Below are positions 57,460 through 64,000 of a DNA stretch of 64,000 bases, piece by piece; the stretch's first letter is position 1; each line of letters begins with the position of its first letter. Below the pieces are notes generated by a model. It searched no databases. It had not been told where the DNA came from and saw only the letters and a program-made list of their open reading frames with translations. This stretch comes from Novakomyces olei (Eukaryota > Ascomycota > Novakomycetes > Novakomycetales > Novakomycetaceae), in contig JADEYG010000002.1 in assembly GCA_016906335.1 (NCBI GenBank), positions 124,001 through 188,000 on the forward strand, in the 5' to 3' direction. A program made the translations under genes and the position numbers.

Positions 57460-57560
57460 AAAATATAAAAAAGTAATTAATAATTAATAATTAATAAATT
57501 ATAATTAATAAATTATAATTAATAAATTATGAATTATAAACTATAAATTATAAATTATAC
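57460..57560. repeat. A/T-only imperfect repeats (TAATTAATAAAT-like)
   Basis: Degenerate 8-14-bp A/T units lie between the convergent TMCO4-like and CLN3 genes (gap 57384-57590). Confidence 0.75.
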
Positions 57561-57590
57561 TTGCTTTGACTGTGATTATTCGCCATCTCA

Positions 57591-59102
57591 CTAGTCCGTC
57601 AAGTCCCGGCACCAAGGTCTTCCGTGCGCGACCTGATATCTGCACAGTAAAGGCTCGAGCCAAATGCTGAAAAGAGCACTAAGAGCAATTCCGGTAGCGT
57701 CGGCAGTGCTTACAATGGCCACAGCCAGCTCGCGTTCGTTAGCAGCGACGCGTTGCATCACTAGGCGGTATGCGTTTACATACACAAGACCCCCGAGCAA
57801 TCCTTCCCATACGAAAACTGCCAGCAAAAAGTAAATACTAGGAAAAAAGAACAGAATTGCCTGCGCTATGCAAACCGTAAAATTAACAACTTGCAGCGCT
57901 GAGGCCACAGCTATCCTGTCGACGGGGACAAACGTAACGGAAGAACGACTCATGAAAACGCCAATCTGGTAAATAGCACAAAAAGTTGGATACATGTCCC
58001 TGTAGTGAGAAAACCCTGGGCTTTCAGACAAAGGGAACAATAGCGTTGGTGCTATTCCTTGGTTGATCAAGTACTCGCTAAAGTACACGACAAACAACGG
58101 CACGATAAAGGGGCGAAAGAGACAACGAAACAGTTTTATACCAGAAAAGCCATTCTCTCGTGAGTTTGGGGTCAGTGCGGTTCTTGCAGGCTGACATTGC
58201 TCTGGCAAAAGGTGTTGTGTTACTGATTGATGTGTGTCTGTGCTTGTGTCTTGATCTGTAAAACTAGACTCCTCCACAGCGGGCACAGGGTACGGCCCAG
58301 TCTGCCTTTGCCCAGGCAGGACAAGGTAGAAATTGAACAAAAGCAGCAAAGGAAGAAGCGCAAGACTCAAGAGGGAGGACCGGACACTGAGGCCAATGTA
58401 CGTTGTCAAGACGAGGTAAGCATTTGCGCCGATAACGCCAGCGGCTCCCGTACCACAGGCAAAGGCCGCTAGAGCTGTAGACTGATCGTAGCGATTTACG
58501 AGCTGAAGAAAAGTGACCTCGCCAGCTCCACTGCTCGCAGAAGCAAGCACGATTCCTATAAGCTTATGGCCGATACCACGGCCGGCGGCAATAAGAAGCA
58601 TCCCCACGATTGAGCAAGCTACGCATGATGAGACACGGAGCCTTTAGTTTAGTATAGGACGATGAGGATAAAAAGGCAATAGCCCAGAAACCTGCCGAGG
58701 CCCAGCAAGAAGTAGCGGTCGGGTAAAGGGCATCGACGGGTCAGATATGGCAGATAATCGTATGTATACAAGAACGACGCCAGATCCAGCCAATCCTCAA
58801 TTCCTACGGCAAACTTACCCAAAAGAAACCAGGTGAAAGTTTAGTAGAGGCGCGGCAAATTTAACTAGGAGGCCCGGCAGTATATCTGCGAGCAGGATAA
58901 TGCCCTTTGCGTGATCTGGGCCGATAAGGTCTGATTGTAAGCAAAGATAATTGCCACCATGCTTCGACTTGCTGTACCTAAAGCCGCCTGGCGATGTTAG
59001 AATGTATATGAACAATGCTTTTACACTAAGAATAACGACGAAAAGGACGTTGTTTACGAGTCCGAACGAGAAAAAGGGCAGAGTCACGCGCGATAGCAGC
59101 AT
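57591..59102 (-). CDS. BTN1: CLN3/battenin family vacuolar protein (Btn1)
   Basis: Exons are 59102-58819 and 58641-57591 (444 aa); removing a possible 39-nt intron at 58988-59026 gives 431 aa. Btn1 is an eleven-segment vacuolar/Golgi membrane protein that influences vacuolar pH and arginine transport; human CLN3 is mutated in juvenile Batten disease. Hallmarks: FGLVNNVLFVVILS, KGIILLADILPGLLVKF, GIVLASASSGAGEVTFLQL, YFSEYLINQGIAPTLLFP and YQIGVFMSRSSV. The splice joining FHLVSFG to LRVSSCVACSIVGM ends CTAAACTAAAG. The segment SVKALFIYILTSPG is extra compared with the family and is exactly the candidate small intron, ending CTAACATCGCCAG. Confidence 0.93.
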
Positions 59103-59278
59103 CGGCTGCCTCTCAATTGTGAGCCCTCCTCATATATTAACTAGTGCTGTCTTTATTGGTTTTTATTATTATAGACCAAATACTTTTATATACAAAATAT
59201 TTTTTGATATTATATACAATTACTATATTATACAGTTACAACACATATTATGTTGTAGTCGAACCCAAACGTATATTA

Positions 59279-59318
59279 GGTTTAGGGTTTGCTAGGGTTT
59301 GCTAGGGTTAGTTTGGTA
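59279..59318. repeat. TTAGGG-like degenerate repeats in the BTN1/PFKFB promoter
   Basis: Three TAGGG cores separated by 10 bp (GCTAGGGTTT units) plus a final TAGGGTTAG lie 177 bp from the BTN1 start and 193 bp from the PFKFB start, in their shared divergent promoter (59103-59510). Confidence 0.88.
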
Positions 59319-59383
59319 AATATATATATTCGATATAGCCTACATAAACATATCCATCCGTCTTACTAACAATTACATATGTA

Positions 59384-59391
59384 TCACGTGA
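59384..59391. promoter_or_regulatory. Palindromic TCACGTGA E-box
   Basis: TCACGTGAC lies in the BTN1/PFKFB divergent promoter, 120 bp before the PFKFB start codon. It matches Cbf1-type E-boxes and resembles the mammalian CLEAR element of lysosomal genes. Use by either gene is not shown. Confidence 0.5.
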
Positions 59392-59510
59392 CCCGTCCTA
59401 TTTTACGGGGACGACGTCCTTTGATCGGTGATACGGCACTCGTTCAATCCAATCACGAGTTTTGGGCGGCAAAGATACTTAAATCGACGAGGTACACGAG
59501 GACATGAGCC

Positions 59511-61299
59511 ATGTCGGCAGTATACTCTGTATCTAATGTAGACGTCAAGTAAGAAAACGCAATTATTAAGTCTAACCGTGATCAAGGCTATGCGTGTGCA
59601 TGGTCGGTCTACCGGCTCGCGGCAAAACATATATTGCAGAGAAGAGTATGTGCTCCCGGCAGTGAATTTTCTTGATTTCTTTTTCTTTTGATTTCTTATT
59701 CTCTTGATTTGTTTACTATATTGCTTCGCCTTCAATGGTTGTGCCTGGTTATGCCTGGAAATATAATATGGCTACACTTTCCCCATGACCTTTCTTTGTC
59801 TCTCTTGGTTGCTACTCGTAGCCGCTCGTCGTCAAATGGCCTTTACTTTATCATTGTTTCTTAGTCTGTTCTTTCAACTTGTTCCTTTACATGTAAGCCG
59901 AGGCTGATACAGTAACTAACGTTAGTTCGTCGATATCTCACATGGTACTGGTGACTTTATTCTTTGGAGAAACTTACAAAAAAGGCTCTCAATCCCAACT
60001 AAAACGTTTAATGTGGGCAATTATCGGAGAGAGGCATTTGGTGGTGTTTGCAGAGCAGACTTTTTTGACCCGCGCAATGAAGCGGGCGAAAAGTCTCGAA
60101 CAGAAGCAGCAGAAGCCGCGGTTAGTGATATGCTCAAATGGTTCAAGGCGGGAGGCGTTGTGGGCGTATTGGACGCCACGAACACGACTCGTAAAAGACG
60201 TCAATTATTGACAGAGTGGCTGTCTCGTGACGGTGTGCAGATTATGTTTGTTGAGAGCGTATGCGATAACGAACAGGTAGTCAACAACAATATCATGGAC
60301 GTCAAGATCAATTCTCCCGACTATGCCAAGCTGGATGCAGAGACAGCAGCAAAAGACTTTCGTAAGCGGGTGAAATACTACGAGTCGGTTTACGAGACGG
60401 TGGAGGAAAGCGAGCTTACTTATTGCAAATTAATCAATGTTGGGTCCTCAATTGTAATCAACCGTATTCGTGCGTACCTAGAATCACGGATCGTTTACTA
60501 CCTTATGAATTTGCACGCTCGTCCGCGTAACATTTGGCTTTCTAGGGTATGATTTGTTTCTATACATTGTGTATTTTTATCGATTTTTATCGATTTTTAT
60601 TACTCTTCCTTACTAATTTGCAGCACGGCGAAAGCCAATATAATCTGTGGGGCAAAATTGGTGGTGACGCGCCCCTGTCTGAGCGGGGTCGGGACTATGC
60701 CAGACGTCTGCCCGACGTTGTCAAGAAATCTGTCGGAGATCGTGATCTTAAAGTCTGGACCTCGACACTTAAACGCACGATTGAAACAGCTGCGGGACTT
60801 CCATACAAGAAATTTGAATGGAAGGCGCTTGATGAATTGGACGCCGGTGTTTGCGACGGAATGACATACGAAGAAATTGAAGAAAAGTACCCGGAAGAGC
60901 AGGCATCGCGAGACGAGGACAAGTACAATTATCGTTACCGCGGCGGCGAATCTTATCGAGACGTGGTTATTCGCCTTGAGCCCATTATTATGGAGCTTGA
61001 ACGTCAAGAAAACGTCCTCATCGTGTGCCACCAAGCTATTCTACGTTGCATTTATGGATATTTTCACAATCTCAACCAGGAGGATCTGCCTTATGTGGAT
61101 ATTCCGTTGCATACGGTATGAAGATTTGAATTTTTTAAATTTTTTAATTATTATTCGACGAAGCTAATATCAGGTTATCAAACTGACCCCACGGCCTTAC
61201 AGTACACAAGAGGAACGGCTCAAAGTCGATGTTCCTGCCGTTAGTACTCATCGGCCGCGACCAGCAAAGGCAAAAAGCTCGATGTCGGGCGTAAAATAA
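59511..61299 (+). CDS. FBP26: 6-phosphofructo-2-kinase/fructose-2,6-bisphosphatase
   Basis: Exons are 59511-59548, 59587-59645, 59926-59944, 59985-60546, 60624-61115 and 61174-61299 (431 aa). The bifunctional enzyme sets fructose-2,6-bisphosphate levels and so glycolytic flux. The kinase P-loop is MVGLPARGKTYIAEK, followed by TKTFNVGNYRREAFG, ADFFDPRN and LDATNTTRKRR. The phosphatase half starts at WLSRHGESQYNLWGKIGGD, with the catalytic His present; the second His lies in VCHQAILR. Both halves look active. A 19-nt exon (RRYLTW) is needed to link the P-loop exon to NVGNYRR. The donor GTACTG and acceptor AAAAAAG at 59945-59984 were chosen because they give the family's exact spacing. Confidence 0.95.
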
Positions 61300-61766
61300 C
61301 GGGACTGGTCAGTAGTTTATGGCCTAAATTCAATGCGCGCAGCAAAACTGAGCTTCGAGGGAGGTTGTCTGTAGTTTGGTCCGGTGCATGGCATCTGAAG
61401 TATGATAATAATATATTTAATCGGTATATTGTTTTCAGTATGTGATTGCAAGTACGATCGACGGCTCTTGGTAAATACATTTAGAAAGATGAACGGTTGC
61501 AAAACGGAAACCTTTTCACTTTTTGTTTAATTCTGTGGAATTTTATGGAACGGCAGGATTTGTGGCGTACGAGACTGATAATATATTGAATATGAGACGT
61601 GAATGCGAAATTAATGAAATTGGAGATCTGACCAGTAACAGTATAGCACAGCATAAGCACGATCACTCTGCAGGAAAAAAAAAGTTCAAAAAATAAAATT
61701 AATTAATTAAATAAATAAATTAAATTCCACAAAGACATCGCGGCCTATAGACCTTTGACCGCATGC
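61300..61766. other. Convergent intergenic gap, no gene seen
   Basis: 3' flanks of the PFKFB and SDH5 genes. A/T-rich, without a supportable frame or RNA. Confidence 0.55.
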
Positions 61767-62433
61767 TCAGCAAAGCTCAGGCATGCGCAAAACGCCTTTA
61801 CGTTCAGCGCGCACGTGAGCCTGGATAGCCTTCAGTACAGGGCTATCTTGCCACCGTTCGGGAGGATCCTTTTTGCCGATAGCCCAATAGTATCTGCAGG
61901 CATTAGTAAACAGCTGGATATATAAAATGTAGAGGACAAATCAATAGCAAGCGATGTATGAGGCAGGCAGCTTACATATCCCAGTCGGGCTCGTCCAGCA
62001 GTTTATCATACTCCCGTAGCTGCACTTCAGAAAACCCTGCGAGTTGCTCGCTGGCAAAAGTGCCGAGCAGCAGATCCGTTTCCAGAATCCCTCTCTTCCG
62101 GCTCTGGTAGAGCATACGTGCCCGCAGCACATCCACAGGCTCATTAGGCCGTGGGATCGGCTCAATCGGAGTCAGATCTTCGTCTAAAGCAAGTCCCCTA
62201 TGTCTCGCATCGTGCAGAGGAAACGGATCTTGCGGGACAGTTACAACGTCATCTTTCTCACGCGTAGAAAGCTCCGCGTAATCCTGATCGGCACTCGTCT
62301 CGGAGCGTTTTTTCTTTCCTTCTGGTTCGAAGATGGGGAACCATCTCGCGCCTGTGTTCGACAGGGCACGAGTACTCGACACGCACACTGTCAGCGTACG
62401 AGGCCGAGCTGATAACATACGTATAGCATACAT
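61767..62433 (-). CDS. SDH5: Succinate dehydrogenase assembly factor 2 (Sdh5)
   Basis: Exons are 62433-61976 and 61893-61767 (194 aa). Sdh5/SDHAF2 promotes covalent FAD attachment to the SDH flavoprotein in the mitochondrial matrix. The N-terminus ([20 protein letters not shown]) is Arg- and Ser-rich without acids, as expected of a presequence. The conserved core reads [20 protein letters not shown], then [20 protein letters not shown] and [14 protein letters not shown]. The second exon, joined at DWD/IYYW (intron end CTAATGCCTGCAG), completes the family signature. Length is slightly above that of yeast Sdh5 (162 aa) because of an acidic insert before the core. Confidence 0.94.
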
Positions 62434-64000
62434 TTGCCTGACTATAGCGCGCTCGGATTATGTGTTCTGCCTCGACCGTTGCGGCTCTCACGATCGTCCA
62501 GCCAACATTGTCAGATTAGGCTTATCGCCCCGCAAGTAACATATCAAGTAATCTTCCTCGTACCTAATAATTTATATTAAAATTATATTGAAATTATATT
62601 TTAATTTTTATTATAAATTTAAATAGATGATATTGTTGAAAGAATTGGCATTGGGTGAAAAGTACGGTAGTTTTTGCACATCAAGTATAAACCCTAACCC
62701 TAATCCGGATACCCCGGATGGATGTGTTTTATCCTGTACGGTAGTTTGTCCCATTCGTCCATCTGTTAGAGATGCGCCAAAAATTATACCACGGACAAGT
62801 CGAACTCATGACTACCTTTTACAACTAATATTGTGCTAAAGGACAAAGTGCAATGTTATTTACAATTACTCCATGTGACCACAAAGAGGCATTCCTACGT
62901 GTCTGACATCGCTTGCTGCACTTTCGGAAAGAGAATAATTTTGTTTCAAATAGAATAAAAATAGAGAAAAAATAAGTAAAATTAAGAGTATATTAAGAAT
63001 CAAAATTAAAAATAGAGAATGAAGAATAAGGAATAAAGTGTAAAGTGTTGCAGCGTTTACGGGTTCCTCCTGCATGGAACATTAAGCATCTTAGTGCCAG
63101 TTCAAGTTCTCTATCGAGACAAAAGATGCTTTATCGGAGTAATGGAGCTTGAAATTTTGAAAGAAAAAATATTCCAAAATGTGCAATATTATTGTTTCGC
63201 GAGTGAATTGGAAATGGAAATGAAACAGAAATAATTGCAAATTGAACAGAGGCAAGTGCGGTTGAGCAGCATGCATACATGTTAATTTACGACACACAGG
63301 TGATGTTTATCGCTTAGTATTTCGGAAGCTTGGAACGAGTATTGAAGCTTCACAAACTACGGCGTAAATAGAATGTGTTTAATAAAAACTTTTCTCAAGC
63401 CGTTTTATGGGCCCTTTGTCGTGTCAAAGTTCTTTATGAAAGCCGTTTGTCCCTGAAACTACAACAACCATAAGTTGCTCACCTGCCGCGCTCTTTTGAC
63501 GCAATTAGCTTGAAATTCTAGTATGCTACATTACGTTTGGAACATTGAATGTGTAAATCAAAACTTGCTCATGGGCGATTGCACTTATCAAAATTACAGT
63601 TTAGCTACCCTTAAATGCCGAACCAAAAAGGTTGGAGCCTATTCGCTATATCTTTCACCAATCCCACGTAAGACCATGCACGTTGTCTTTTTGTCCGCAG
63701 AATATTGAACGTTTGACGCTCTCTGAATTAAATAACATCCTACATCTAATTTGAAATCTGACTCTGTTGCCAAAGCAGACTCGGCGGTGAGACGCCTTCC
63801 AATATTTGAGCGTCGTACAAGCCTTTCCACGCATATAAACGCTAATAGTATATAGGGTTCCTTCTAGCCCTCACTTTTTCCGGGTTATAAAGATTTACAC
63901 ACATTAATTTAATCAAAATTAAAAATATTTGCGACCCTTCCTCCCAATATTTTCTGCCCTTTTATTCGCAGCTAATCTTGCAGATAAGAGCTGCCTAATC
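62434..64000. other. Terminal 1.5-kb stretch, no gene supported
   Basis: Upstream region of SDH5 running to the window edge. It holds a telomere-like motif at 62688 and A/T-rich stretches (62560-62625, 62935-63020). A 61-codon frame at 63523-63708 and a 69-codon frame at 62866-63075 (minus) show no protein-like pattern. Another gene may begin beyond the edge. Confidence 0.5.
62688..62703. repeat. Telomere-like motif upstream of SDH5
   Basis: TAAACCCTAACCCTAATCC, about two CCCTAA units plus a decayed one, 256 bp upstream of the SDH5 start. The G-rich strand is the coding strand. Confidence 0.88.

Noticed and set aside
63523-63708. 61-codon frame near the right edge
   Set aside because: Composition is unremarkable and no conserved pattern is seen; insufficient to call a gene.

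Overview
The window is nuclear DNA from a fungus, most likely an ascomycete yeast. It carries a class-I myosin with an SH3 and acidic tail, ATG4, MAD2, VNX1-, PHO91- and AVT-type vacuolar transporters, an SPX-RING ligase, a Zn2Cys6 regulator and a DUF3405 protein. Most genes have short spliceosomal introns that start GTAAG/GTATG and end in a CTAAY or CTGAC branch site lying only a few bases before the AG. TTAGGG telomere-type motifs are scattered through it. Intron-rich genes plus a branch site hugging the 3' splice site recall early-diverging Saccharomycotina (Yarrowia- or Lipomyces-like), but the species cannot be fixed from this sequence. About 27 protein genes pack the window. I saw no rRNA, tRNA, CRISPR array, transposon or virus-like element. 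The repeats are nearly all A+T microsatellites in introns and intergenic gaps.

Layout. 1-745: 5' end of a VNX1-like antiporter. 1259-4853: MYO1. 5238-5715: TMEM14 protein. 6315-11437: 13-exon exportin-5/MSN5. 11722-12507: Vma22-like V-ATPase assembly factor. 12540-14751: anoctamin (IST2 type). 15195-16913: DUF3405 membrane protein. 17966-27002: a four-gene cluster of MFS transporter, DUR3-type urea transporter, Zn2Cys6 regulator and amidase. 28117-30309: AVT amino-acid transporter. 31499-32467: a peroxiredoxin-fold protein without the peroxidatic cysteine. 33194-35617: coiled-coil protein with a C-terminal membrane segment. 35777-39182: PHO91-type SPX phosphate transporter. 40390-41267: THEM6-like thioesterase. 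41547-43753: SQS1 G-patch protein. 43926-45623: ATG4. 46434-48681: group II PLP decarboxylase. 49215-50144: MAD2. 50694-52088: LIM-domain-binding protein. 53092-54823: SPX-RING ligase ending in a CaaX box. 55316-57383: TMCO4/DUF726 hydrolase-like protein. 57591-59102: CLN3/BTN1. 59511-61299: 6-phosphofructo-2-kinase/fructose-2,6-bisphosphatase. 61767-62433: SDH5. The last 1.5 kb has no gene I can support.

The most interesting region is 17.8-27.0 kb. The three promoter regions of the MFS, DUR3/regulator and amidase genes share the octamer CGGAATAA, repeated at exact 11- or 22-bp steps (one or two helical turns), and each also has GATA-type nitrogen-control sites. I read this as a self-contained amide/urea-nitrogen scavenging regulon whose operator is probably bound by the Zn2Cys6 protein encoded inside the cluster. 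A second pattern is TTAGGG/CCCTAA telomere-like motifs 150-260 bp upstream of at least five unrelated genes, and also inside the MYO1 coding sequence. Exon structures were built by hand from splice signals and conserved protein motifs. For the multi-exon genes the joined exons add up to a whole number of codons.
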